Shown here in pieces: positions 1 to 7,374 of a DNA stretch of 25,025 nucleotides. The position numbers and the translations under genes are program-made. The stretch spans positions 1-25,025 of the forward strand of contig JAITCV010000095.1 of assembly GCA_031282905.1 (NCBI GenBank). Direction: 5' to 3'. Within the stretch, counting starts at the first letter, position 1. Every line of letters begins with the position of its first letter. The notes under the pieces are model-generated. The model saw nothing but the letters and a program-made list of their open reading frames with translations. It searched no databases and was not told where the DNA came from. The DNA comes from Azoarcus sp. Lineage in GTDB: Bacteria > Pseudomonadota > Gammaproteobacteria > Burkholderiales > Rhodocyclaceae.

Positions 1-173
1 TCCAGCTTGCCGATAATTTTGTCGAGCAAGCCTTCTTCAATGGTTTCCGTCGAATCGAGGAGAAGGATGACGCCGAAAATGCTGGCGATTTTCAGGACGT
101 GGCAGGCGAAGGCCAGCAGAGCGCGATGGTCAGTTTGTTCAAATCTGTTCCGCCGTCGAGAATCATCACTGAC
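1..173 (-). CDS. possible partial membrane-protein gene running off the window edge
   Basis: A minus-strand frame is open from about 173 down to base 1. It reads as a plausible protein with a hydrophobic helix (ALLAFACHVLKIASIFGVIL) followed by an acidic stretch with TIEEGLLDKIIGKL. The frame has no ATG or GTG after its upstream stop at 174-176. An ATG at 158-156 or just upstream in the neighbouring frame, overlapping the stop of the 70-aa gene before it, would be the natural coupled start, but that frame closes at 92. The simplest readings are a frameshift near 120-140 or a chance open frame. I do not recognise the family. Only about 57 codons are visible, so the call is weak. Confidence 0.3.
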
Positions 174-378
174 TCATCGCCTTGCCAGCAAACCAGAAGA
201 ACACAATGGCTTTGAATGCGGTTGAGATACCTGGCGAATTGAGCCCCATGGATATCAGTAGTCCGCCACCAACGAAAACAGCCCAAAAAATCAAAACCTG
301 TCCCCAACCGAGGTTGCTCCCCCAAAACAATGTGCATATCAACATAAAGGCAAAGAGGGAAATATCGATCAACAGCAT
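166..378 (-). CDS. small three-helix membrane protein of unknown function
   Basis: This is a 70-aa protein starting at the ATG at 378-376, chosen because a good ribosome binding site (GAGGAG) lies about 6 bp upstream. Three hydrophobic segments are visible at roughly residues 4-19, 24-43 and 52-67, and the remainder is short loops, so it is almost certainly an inner-membrane protein. I do not recognise the family. It lies downstream of the pduL-like gene on the same strand, after a 132-bp gap that carries an inverted repeat, so it may be the distal member of the acyl-phosphate operon or a separate unit. Its stop (166-168) is followed at once by the next possible ATG, which suggests translational coupling to the partial gene at the window edge. 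Confidence 0.6.
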   Translation of the reverse strand: MLLIDISLFAFMLICTLFWGSNLGWGQVLIFWAVFVGGGLLISMGLNSPGISTAFKAIVFFWFAGKAMSQ

Positions 379-422
379 TTGAGTCTCCTCGGGAACCATC
401 GAATGACGGAAAGGGACGCGCT

Positions 423-498
423 CGCCGTGTGGATTCCATATCGCTGCGCTCTCCTCGCAATGACGATCTGAAAAGATACAGGCAGGTACCACACGGCG
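423..498. repeat. MITE-like inverted repeat between pduL and the small membrane gene
   Basis: Perfect 10-bp inverted arms CGCCGTGTGG (423-432) and CCACACGGCG (489-498) enclose 56 bp. The enclosed sequence includes CTCCTCGCAATGACGATC, which resembles dispersed intergenic repeats of the type 'CATTGCGAGGAG...' found in many environmental proteobacteria (from general knowledge, not checked). No second copy is visible in this window. It could fold in the mRNA of the upstream operon. Confidence 0.45.
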
Positions 499-510
499 AA
501 GCCGCAAGTT

Positions 511-1086
511 CTATTTCTTGATGATTTCCACTTCGTCGCTGTTCGCCAATCCCGCGGCATTGGCTTCGTCGGTGTCGACGTGAAACTCACGGTAGTGGGC
601 GTCGCCCGAGCGGATGAGGACGTCTTCGAATATCAGCGGTCTCGTGCCGTGGGCCTTGACGTCGACGAGGTCCTTGTCGGCCACGCCCGCTTCCTTGGCT
701 TGCGCGGGGGAAAGGTGAATGTGGCGTAGCGCGACGATTACGCCGGCTGGCAATTCGACTTCTCCCTTGGGGCCGACGAGCTTGATGCCGGGCGTGCCGG
801 TGAGTTTGCCGGATTCGCGTACCGGGGCTTCGATGCCGAGCGCGCGGGCGTCGGTCTTGGAGATTTCGACCTGTGTTTCCGGCCGGGTCGGGCCGATGAT
901 GCGGATGTTCTTGAACGCGCCTTTGGGGCCGACGAGGTCGACCTGCTCTTGTGCGGCGTATTGGCCCGGTTGCACGAGTTCCTTGTAGGGGGTGAGTTCG
1001 TGCCCTTCGCCAAAGAGTGCGGCGAGATCCTGCCTGGAGAGGTGCAGGTGCTTGTTCGAAATGCCAACGGGAACCTTGTAGCCCAT
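511..1086 (-). CDS. pduL: PduL-type phosphate acyltransferase (phosphotransacylase)
   Basis: This 191-aa protein matches the PduL family, zinc-dependent phosphotransacylases that interconvert acyl-CoA plus phosphate with acyl-phosphate plus CoA (propanoyl or acetyl). It has the expected His-rich metal motifs: HLHLS near residue 14, RHIHLSP in the middle, and a C-terminal HVDTDEAN. It contains two copies of the family's beta-barrel-type half. There is no N-terminal extension of the kind used to target PduL to microcompartments, and no shell-protein genes are nearby, so it is probably cytosolic. The start at 1086 is supported by AGGGAGA about 7 bp upstream. It is the third gene of pta-ackA-pduL, 79 bp after ackA. 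It duplicates the reaction of the unrelated Pta domain encoded two genes upstream, so it may have a different acyl preference. Confidence 0.9.
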   Translation of the reverse strand: MGYKVPVGISNKHLHLSRQDLAALFGEGHELTPYKELVQPGQYAAQEQVDLVGPKGAFKNIRIIGPTRPETQVEISKTDARALGIEAPVRESGKLTGTPGIKLVGPKGEVELPAGVIVALRHIHLSPAQAKEAGVADKDLVDVKAHGTRPLIFEDVLIRSGDAHYREFHVDTDEANAAGLANSDEVEIIKK

Positions 1087-1113
1087 GGTGTTCTCCCTGG
1101 AATATGGGTTGCG

Positions 1114-1146
1114 CCGCCCGACCGTGTCCGAAGGACAGGCGGGCGG
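1114..1146 (-). other. intercistronic hairpin between ackA and pduL
   Basis: An imperfect stem-loop has outer arms CCGCCCG (1114-1120) and CGGGCGG (1140-1146) and inner arms TGTCC (1125-1129) and GGACA (1133-1137) around a 3-nt loop. No T-run follows it in the direction of transcription, so a simple intrinsic terminator is unlikely. It sits in the 79-bp gap of a same-strand gene pair and could affect mRNA processing or stability. Confidence 0.4.
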
Positions 1147-1165
1147 TTTGAAATGGATTGCGGGG

Positions 1166-2350
1166 TTACAGCTTCAGCACTTCCGCCGTGTAGCGGGCGA
1201 TCATGCCTTCTTCATCGGTGGAGACCACGGCGACGGCGACGCGGCTGCCTTCGCGGTCGATGCGGGCCTGGTCGTCGGCGTTGGCGGCAGGGTCGATGTC
1301 TACGCCCAGCCAGCTCGACAGGGCGCAGACCCGTTCGCGGATGGCGGCGGCGTGTTCGCCGATGCCGCCGGTGAAGACCAGCGCGTCCAGCCCGCCAGCG
1401 GCGGCGGCGAGCGAGCCGAGTTCGCGGGCGATGCGGTAGCAGAAGAGTTCGACCGCTTCCTTGGCTTCGGGCACGCCGGAAGAGAGCAGGGCGCGCATGT
1501 CCTGGCTGATGCCGGAGACACCGAGCAGACCGGATTCCTTGTAGAGCAATTTGGTGAGCGCCTTGGCATCCATGCCCTTTTGTTCGATCAGGTAGAGGAT
1601 GAGGCCGGGGTCGAGCGCGCCGGGGCGGGTGCCCATCAGCAGGCCGTCGAGGGTGGAGAAGCCCATGGTGGTGGCGACGCTTTTGCCTTCGCGCACGGCA
1701 CACATCGACGAGCCGTTGCCGAGGTGGGCGATGACCACGGCGCCCTGGGCCTTGTCGCCGATGACCTTGGGCAGGTTGCGGGTGACGTAATCGTAGGAGA
1801 GACCGTGGAAACCATAGCGCCGCGCGCCGCCAGCGGTAATCGCCCGCGGCAGGCCGTAGGTCTGGGCGATGGCTGGCTGGGTGCGGTGGAAGGCGGTGTC
1901 GAAACAGGCGACTTGCGAGACGCCGGGCATCAGCGTGCTGACTTCACGCACCGCGCGCACGTTGTGTGGCTGGTGCAGCGGGGCGAGCGGAATCAGGGCT
2001 TCGAGTTCGGAGATTACGTCGTCGTTGAGTTTCACCGGCGCGCTGTAGCGTTCGCCGCCGTGCACCACGCGGTGGCCAGCGGCGGTGATTTCCAGTTCGG
2101 GCGAGTGGGAGGCGAGCCAGCGGAACAGGTGGGTGAGGGATTCGCGGTGCTGTTCGTTCTGGTCGCCGAATACGGCGACGTCTTCTTGGTAACGAGCGCC
2201 GTTGGATTCCTTGGCGGAGAGTTTGGGGGTCGCGCCGATGCCTTCGATCTGCCCGGACATCGCCGGTTTCGTGGCCAGAGTGGGTTCGAGCGGGAACAGC
2301 GCGAATTTTAGACTCGATGAGCCCGCGTTGAGGACGAGGATGGATTTCAT
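1166..2350 (-). CDS. ackA: acetate kinase
   Basis: This 394-aa protein, of normal family length, transfers the phosphoryl group of acetyl-phosphate (or a related acyl-phosphate) to ADP, giving ATP and the free acid. The reaction is reversible. It has the ASKHA-fold signatures of acetate kinase: NAGSSSLKFALF at residues 8-19, the HRVVHGGERY block, ACFDTAFHRT, IAHLGNGSSMCAV, MGFSTLDGLLMGTRPGALDP and FTGGIGEHAAAIRE near the C-terminus. The start at 2350 has GGGAG about 10 bp upstream and lies 14 bp after the stop of the pta-type gene, so the two are cotranscribed. Propionate could also be a substrate, since the neighbour is PduL-like. The identification is firm; acyl specificity cannot be read from the sequence. 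Confidence 0.97.
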   Translation of the reverse strand: MKSILVLNAGSSSLKFALFPLEPTLATKPAMSGQIEGIGATPKLSAKESNGARYQEDVAVFGDQNEQHRESLTHLFRWLASHSPELEITAAGHRVVHGGERYSAPVKLNDDVISELEALIPLAPLHQPHNVRAVREVSTLMPGVSQVACFDTAFHRTQPAIAQTYGLPRAITAGGARRYGFHGLSYDYVTRNLPKVIGDKAQGAVVIAHLGNGSSMCAVREGKSVATTMGFSTLDGLLMGTRPGALDPGLILYLIEQKGMDAKALTKLLYKESGLLGVSGISQDMRALLSSGVPEAKEAVELFCYRIARELGSLAAAAGGLDALVFTGGIGEHAAAIRERVCALSSWLGVDIDPAANADDQARIDREGSRVAVAVVSTDEEGMIARYTAEVLKL

Positions 2351-2364
2351 TGTGGATGTCTCCC

Positions 2365-3771
2365 TTATTTGACTTCACGATGGCGGTGCGCCATCAGTTG
2401 GGCAATCGCGCAGGATACCGCGCGGGTTCGAGGGGTGTCGGCACGGCTGGTGAGCACGATGGGCACCCGGGCGCCGAGCACGATTCCTCCCATCAACGCG
2501 CCGGCGAGATATTCGAGTTGCTTGGCGATCATGTTGCCGGCTTCGATGTTGGGCACGGCGAGGATGTCGGCCTGACCAGCCACCGGTGAATGGATGCCCT
2601 TGATTTTGGCCGCCTTGGATGACACGGCGTTGTCGAAGGCAAGCGGTCCATCGAGCAGTCCGCCCTTGATCTGGCCGCGGTCGGCCATCTTGCACAGCGC
2701 GGCGGCTTCCAGGGTGGTGATCATCTTGGGGTTGATGGTTTCCACCGCGGCAAGGATGGCGACCTTGGGTTCTTCCACGCCGAGCATCCGGGAGAGTTCA
2801 ATGGCGTTCTGGATGATGTCGGCTTTTTCCTGCAGGGAGGGGGCGATGTTGACCGCCGCGTCGGTGATCAGCAGCAGTCTGGGGTAGCTGGGCACGTCGG
2901 CAAGGAACACATGGCTGATGCGGCGCGCGGTGCGCAGGCCGTTTTCCTTCGAGACCACCGCGCTCATCAGGTGGTCGGTGTGCAGCGAGCCTTTCATCAG
3001 GGCGTCGACGCCATTGTCACGGCATAGCGCCACCGCCGCGCGGGCGGCCTGGTGTTCGTCGTCGACGTCGACGATGCGGAAATTGGCGATGTTCAATTCC
3101 TGGGTTTCGGCGAGCGCGCGGATTTTTTTCTCCGGGCCGACCAGGATGGGGGTGACCAGCCCGGCTTCGGCGGCCTGGATCGGGCCAAGCAGGGAGTCGG
3201 CGTCGCAGGGATAGGCGACCGCGATGCGTACCGGCGGCAAACCTTCGGTGACCGACAGCAGACGGCGGTAACGCGCTTCGCGGTCGGCAACCGTGACTTC
3301 GGGGGGGGCGATGCGCGGGCGGCGGATTTTTTCGGTGGGCGCGGAGACCACGGCGTCGCCGCCGATCACGCGCAGCCCAGTCTGGTTGACGGCTTGGCAG
3401 TCGAAGGTGATGTGGTGGTTGTGATCGTGTTTTTCACGGCAGGTGACGGTGACGGTGAGCGTGTCGCCAACCGTGACCGGGCGGTAGAAGTTGACGTTTT
3501 GTGAAACATAAACGGTGCCCGGACCGGGAAATTCGTTGCCGAGGATGGCGGAAATGAGGGTGCTGCTCCACAGGCTGTGGCCGACGATTTCGCGGAACTG
3601 GCCGGAATGGGCAAATTCCGGATCGAGATGGGTGGGGTTGACGTCACCCGAAATGGCGGCGAACAACTGTATGTCTTGGTCATTGAGCGTGCGGGTGATC
3701 TGTACGGAATCGCCGGGCTGGATTTCATCGAAAGTGCGGTTCTGGATAAACGAATCATTGGGATTTCCCAT
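2365..3771 (-). CDS. MaoC hydratase-phosphate acetyltransferase fusion
   Basis: This 468-aa two-domain protein has an N-terminal MaoC/hot-dog domain (about residues 12-140) and a C-terminal PTA/PTB phosphotransacylase domain (about 160-465). The MaoC part carries FAAISGDVNPTHLD, with Asp43 and His48 at the spacing of the catalytic dyad of R-specific enoyl-CoA hydratases, so it may be active. The second domain shows PIQAAEAGLVTPILVGP, ALMKGSLHTD and LVLTSRADTPRTR-like features of acyl-CoA:phosphate acyltransferases (PIVLTSRADTPRTRAVSCAI near the end). This fusion is annotated in many betaproteobacteria as bifunctional enoyl-CoA hydratase/phosphate acetyltransferase. The start at 3771 has GAGGG about 9 bp upstream. 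It is the first gene of the pta-ackA-pduL operon, divergent from glmU. Whether acetyl- or longer acyl-CoA is preferred is not visible. Confidence 0.92.
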   Translation of the reverse strand: MGNPNDSFIQNRTFDEIQPGDSVQITRTLNDQDIQLFAAISGDVNPTHLDPEFAHSGQFREIVGHSLWSSTLISAILGNEFPGPGTVYVSQNVNFYRPVTVGDTLTVTVTCREKHDHNHHITFDCQAVNQTGLRVIGGDAVVSAPTEKIRRPRIAPPEVTVADREARYRRLLSVTEGLPPVRIAVAYPCDADSLLGPIQAAEAGLVTPILVGPEKKIRALAETQELNIANFRIVDVDDEHQAARAAVALCRDNGVDALMKGSLHTDHLMSAVVSKENGLRTARRISHVFLADVPSYPRLLLITDAAVNIAPSLQEKADIIQNAIELSRMLGVEEPKVAILAAVETINPKMITTLEAAALCKMADRGQIKGGLLDGPLAFDNAVSSKAAKIKGIHSPVAGQADILAVPNIEAGNMIAKQLEYLAGALMGGIVLGARVPIVLTSRADTPRTRAVSCAIAQLMAHRHREVK

Positions 3772-3831
3772 GACTGGCCCTCAATTGTCGTGGAGTCAGG
3801 AAGTCGCGCATCGGGATGCTCGAAAGCGGCC

Positions 3832-3840
3832 ATCCTAGCA
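3832..3840 (-). promoter_or_regulatory. pta: possible extended -10 element for the pta-ackA-pduL operon
   Basis: On the minus strand the sequence TGCTAGGAT has the form of an extended -10 (TG, one base, TAGGAT). It lies about 60 bp upstream of the pta start. No good -35 hexamer is seen at the expected distance. It resembles the element on the other strand ahead of glmU. This is a pattern-based suggestion only. Confidence 0.25.
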
Positions 3841-3949
3841 GTATTTGGGCCGATAGGTTGGCTTGCGTCGATTGCTGCAATGCGGCAGAAACCGCGTGAT
3901 TACTGGTAAAAACTGTTAAAAGCGGCAAAACGGAGCGCATGGGCGTCCA

Positions 3950-3958
3950 TGCTAGAAT
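3950..3958 (+). promoter_or_regulatory. glmU: possible extended -10 element for glmU
   Basis: TGCTAGAAT, a TG plus TAGAAT extended -10 pattern, lies 26 bp upstream of the chosen glmU ATG at 3985. No convincing -35 is visible, which is usual for extended -10 promoters. Transcription would start about 20 bp before the ATG, which also argues against the upstream in-frame ATG at 3949 being used. Confidence 0.4.
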
Positions 3959-3984
3959 CGCGCGGTTTTTCGCTGGAATTTCTC

Positions 3985-5343
3985 ATGGAAGTTGTGATTC
4001 TCGCTGCCGGGCAAGGCAAGCGGATGCGTTCGGTTTTGCCCAAAGTCCTGCAACCACTTGCCGGCAAGCCTTTGCTGGCGCATGTCCTGGCGAGCGCCCG
4101 CGCGCTCTCGCCGCGGCGGATCTGCGTGGTGTACGGCCATGGGGGCGAAGCGGTACGTGTCCGGTTCGACGCGGCCGATATCGTCTGGGCGGAGCAGCGC
4201 GCCCAGCTCGGCACCGGTCACGCGGTGCGGCAGGCTTTGCCGCATTTGCGCGGCGGCGGGCGGACGTTGGTGCTTTTCGGCGACGTGCCCTTGATCGGCG
4301 CTTCCACGCTGGCGAGGCTGGCCGCGGCGGCGGATCGTGCGCGGCTGGCGCTGCTCACGGTCGAACTGGACGATCCGTCCGGTTATGGCCGCATCCTGCG
4401 CGATGCCGATGGCCGCGTGACGCGCATCGTGGAAGACAAAGACGCGACTGAGGACGAACGCCGCGTGCGCGAGATCAATACCGGCATCCTCATCGCGCCG
4501 ACGGACGGACTGCGCGATTGGCTCGGACGCATCGGCAACGGTAACGCCCAGGGCGAGTATTACCTCACCGATATCGTCGGCCTCGCGGTCGAAGCGGGAG
4601 TCGAGGTCGTGACGGCGTCGCCCGACGATGTCGTCGAGACGCTGGGCGTAAACAGCAAGGCGCAGCTTGCCGCCGTCGAGCGGGCTTACCAGGCGCGCGC
4701 CGCGCGCAAGTTGCTCGACGACGGCGTGACGCTTGCGGACCCGGCGCGCTTCGATCTGCGCGGGGAACTCGTGTGCGGGTGCGACGTGGAAATCGACATC
4801 AATTGCGTGTTCGAGGGCCGGGTGGAACTGGGCGATGGCGTCTCCATCGGCGCTCACTGCGTGCTGCGCGACGTGCGGATCGGCGCGGGGTCGCGCGTGG
4901 CGCCGTTTTCGCATCTCGATGGCGCGGAAATGGGCGCCGCGTGCGTGGTCGGCCCATATGCCCGCGTCCGTCCGGGAACGGCGCTCGGCGACGGCGTGCA
5001 TGTGGGGAATTTCGTCGAAATCAAGAACAGCAAGATCGCCGCGCAGTCCAAGGCGAACCATCTCGCTTATGTGGGAGACGCCGATGTCGGCGCGCGGGTC
5101 AATATTGGCGCGGGTGTCATTACCTGTAATTACGACGGGGTCAATAAGTATCGCACCGAGATCGGCGACGATGTCTTCATCGGCTCCGATACGCAATTGG
5201 TTGCGCCGGTGCGGGTGGGACGCGGCGCGACCTTGGGCGCGGGCACGACGCTGACGCGCGATGCGCCGCCCGAACAACTCACGGTTTCGCGCATCCGGCA
5301 GCAAAGCTACGCGGGCTGGGCGCGGCCAGTGAAGAAGGTTTGA
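3985..5343 (+). CDS. glmU: bifunctional UDP-GlcNAc pyrophosphorylase / GlcN-1-P acetyltransferase
   Basis: GlmU makes UDP-N-acetylglucosamine for peptidoglycan and lipopolysaccharide: its C-terminal domain acetylates glucosamine-1-phosphate and its N-terminal domain adds UMP from UTP. This 452-aa protein begins with the nucleotidyltransferase signature LAAGQGKRM (residues 6-14), followed by LGTGHAVRQALP and LFGDVPL. The C-terminal half is a left-handed beta-helix with many I/V-G-x-x hexapeptides and the block NHLAYVGDADVGARVNIGAG, in which His359 matches the catalytic acetyltransferase His. An in-frame ATG at 3949 would add 12 residues, but the family starts directly with the strand containing VVILAAG, and the likely -10 overlaps that earlier codon. 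It is followed 21 bp later by glmS, so the two are an operon. Confidence 0.96.
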   Translation: MEVVILAAGQGKRMRSVLPKVLQPLAGKPLLAHVLASARALSPRRICVVYGHGGEAVRVRFDAADIVWAEQRAQLGTGHAVRQALPHLRGGGRTLVLFGDVPLIGASTLARLAAAADRARLALLTVELDDPSGYGRILRDADGRVTRIVEDKDATEDERRVREINTGILIAPTDGLRDWLGRIGNGNAQGEYYLTDIVGLAVEAGVEVVTASPDDVVETLGVNSKAQLAAVERAYQARAARKLLDDGVTLADPARFDLRGELVCGCDVEIDINCVFEGRVELGDGVSIGAHCVLRDVRIGAGSRVAPFSHLDGAEMGAACVVGPYARVRPGTALGDGVHVGNFVEIKNSKIAAQSKANHLAYVGDADVGARVNIGAGVITCNYDGVNKYRTEIGDDVFIGSDTQLVAPVRVGRGATLGAGTTLTRDAPPEQLTVSRIRQQSYAGWARPVKKV

Positions 5344-5364
5344 TCCCACCCCTGGAGAATTCGC

Positions 5365-7209
5365 ATGTGCGGCATCGTGACTGCCATTGCCAACCATAAC
5401 GTCATCCCTGTTCTCCTCGAAGGTCTGCGCAGGCTTGAATACCGCGGTTACGATTCGGCGGGCCTTGCCGTGGCGGACGAGAAACGTGGCGATCGCGGCG
5501 AACTCGTGCGCCTGCGGGCTTGCGGGCGCGTTGCCGAATTGGCGCGGCGAGTCGAGGAACGGAGCTTGTCCGCCTCGCTCGGCATCGCCCATACGCGCTG
5601 GGCGACTCATGGCGCACCATCAGAGGGCAACGCGCATCCGCACGTGTCGGAAGGCGTGGCCGTGGTGCATAACGGCATCATCGAGAATTTCGAGGCGCTC
5701 AAGACCGCCTTGCAGACGAAAGGCTATGTGTTCGTCTCCGACACCGATACCGAAGTCATCGCGCACTTGGTCCGCGACAAGCTGCGCGGGACGGACGATT
5801 TGCTCGAAGCCGTGCGCTTGACTGCCGCCGAGTTGGAAGGCGCTTACGCGCTCGGGGTGATCTGGGCCGCCGATCCGGCGCGGGCGGTGGTGGTGCGCAA
5901 TGGCGCGCCCTTGTTGCTGGGCGTCGGCGACGATGGCATGTATGCCGCGTCCGACGCCGCGGCGCTGCTCCAGGTGACGCGCAAGGTGGTGTATCTGGAA
6001 GACGGCGATCTCGCCGAATTGCGCCGCGACGGCTATCGCATCATGTGCGCCGACGGCCGCGCCGCGCTGCGCGCGGTGCATGTTTCCAGCCTCGCCGCCG
6101 ACGCGGTGGAACTGGGGCCGTACCGCCATTTCATGCAGAAGGAAATCTTCGAGCAGCCGCAGGCGCTTTCCAACACGCTCGGCCTGGTGACGGGCGGCGG
6201 CGCGGCGTCGGCGCGGCATTTCGGCGCGCAGGCAAGCGAAATCTTCGCCGGCGTGCGCCGGGTGCTGATCCTTGCTTGCGGCACCAGTTACCACGCGGGG
6301 CTGGTAGCGCGGTACTGGCTGGAAGCGTTGGCGGGGCTGCCTTGCTCGGTGGAGATCGCCAGCGAATACCGTTACCGCAAGCCGGTCGCAAGCGAGGACA
6401 CCTTGGTGGTGGCGGTGTCGCAATCTGGTGAGACCGCCGACACCCTGGCCGCGCTCAAATATGCGCGTTCGCTGGGGATGATGCGCACCTTGGCAATCTG
6501 CAACGTGCCGGAATCGGCCGTCGTGCGCGAGGCGGCCTTGCGTTTCATCACTCGCGCCGGTCCCGAGATCGGGGTAGCTTCGACCAAGGCGTTTACGACC
6601 CAGCTTGCGGCCTTCGCGCTGCTCGCCCTGGCCTTGGCCAAGCTCGGCGGCAAGCTCGCGCCCGCCGTGGAAGAGCATCATCTGGAGGCGCTGCGCCATC
6701 TGCCGGTCGCCGTGCGCAAGGTGCTCGAACTCGAAGCCGACATCGCGCAATGGGCGCAACGTTTCGCCAGCAAGGCGCACGCGCTCTTTCTCGGGCGCGG
6801 CCAGCATTGGCCGATCGCCATGGAGGGCGCGCTCAAGCTCAAGGAGATCTCCTACATCCACGCCGAGGCTTACGCCGCAGGCGAACTCAAGCACGGGCCG
6901 CTCGCGCTGGTCGACGAACGGATGCCGGTCATCGCGGTGTCGCCCGCCGATGAACTGTTGGAAAAACTCAAGTCCAATTTGCAGGAAGTCCGCGCCCGCG
7001 GCGGCGAACTCTATGTGTTCGCCGACGCGGACTGCGAGATCGACGGTTCCGAAAACGTACATATCCTGCGCATGCCCGAGCACTATGGCATGCTGTCCCC
7101 GGTGCTGCATGTCGTTCCCCTGCAATTGCTCGCCTACCATGTGGCGCTGGTGCGGGGCACGGATGTCGATAAACCACGCAATCTCGCCAAAAGCGTGACT
7201 GTTGAGTAA
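5365..7209 (+). CDS. glmS: glutamine-fructose-6-phosphate aminotransferase (isomerizing)
   Basis: GlmS makes glucosamine-6-phosphate from fructose-6-phosphate and glutamine, the first committed step to UDP-GlcNAc. The 614-aa protein starts MCGIV, so Cys2 becomes the N-terminal nucleophile of the class II glutamine amidotransferase domain after Met removal. HTRWATHGAPS and HNGIIENFE belong to that domain (1 to about 240). Two SIS sugar-isomerase domains follow, with CGTSYHAG and SQSGETADTLAAL in the first and GRGQHWPIAMEGALKLKEI in the second. The C-terminal KSVTVE contains the conserved active-site Lys609. A GGAGA site precedes the ATG by about 7 bp. No glmS ribozyme is seen in the 21-bp gap behind glmU, as expected for a proteobacterium. 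Confidence 0.97.
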   Translation: MCGIVTAIANHNVIPVLLEGLRRLEYRGYDSAGLAVADEKRGDRGELVRLRACGRVAELARRVEERSLSASLGIAHTRWATHGAPSEGNAHPHVSEGVAVVHNGIIENFEALKTALQTKGYVFVSDTDTEVIAHLVRDKLRGTDDLLEAVRLTAAELEGAYALGVIWAADPARAVVVRNGAPLLLGVGDDGMYAASDAAALLQVTRKVVYLEDGDLAELRRDGYRIMCADGRAALRAVHVSSLAADAVELGPYRHFMQKEIFEQPQALSNTLGLVTGGGAASARHFGAQASEIFAGVRRVLILACGTSYHAGLVARYWLEALAGLPCSVEIASEYRYRKPVASEDTLVVAVSQSGETADTLAALKYARSLGMMRTLAICNVPESAVVREAALRFITRAGPEIGVASTKAFTTQLAAFALLALALAKLGGKLAPAVEEHHLEALRHLPVAVRKVLELEADIAQWAQRFASKAHALFLGRGQHWPIAMEGALKLKEISYIHAEAYAAGELKHGPLALVDERMPVIAVSPADELLEKLKSNLQEVRARGGELYVFADADCEIDGSENVHILRMPEHYGMLSPVLHVVPLQLLAYHVALVRGTDVDKPRNLAKSVTVE

Positions 7210-7374
7210 AACGGAAAAACAGACCCCGCCCCGCACGAGGCGTGCAAGCACACCGGACCGCGCTCTGCCCGCGATTTTTCATCGAGGGCGTGGAATCGTC
7301 CTCCGCTTGCGCCGTGCGCTGCCAGCAAGGCTGAACGATAATGGCGGTTTACCCCCGAACGGAAATGGCTCTTG

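Noticed and set aside
1085..2311. A 408-codon plus-strand frame opposite ackA.
   Set aside because: ackA is certain on the other strand; the product is repetitive Gly/Ala/Asp/Val sequence of a shadow frame.
3949..3984. Upstream in-frame ATG giving GlmU 12 extra residues.
   Set aside because: It overlaps the likely -10 element, and GlmU proteins begin directly at the residues preceding LAAGQGKRM.
5344..5364. A glmS riboswitch/ribozyme ahead of glmS.
   Set aside because: The gap is only 21 bp, far too short, and this ribozyme belongs to Gram-positive bacteria.
3952..5610. A very long open frame (552 codons) on the minus strand opposite glmU and the start of glmS.
   Set aside because: It mirrors codons of two certain genes in GC-rich DNA, has no recognisable domain or ribosome binding site, and spans a gene junction.
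5620..7251. A 543-codon open frame on the minus strand opposite glmS.
   Set aside because: Same reason: a shadow of glmS caused by high GC at third positions.
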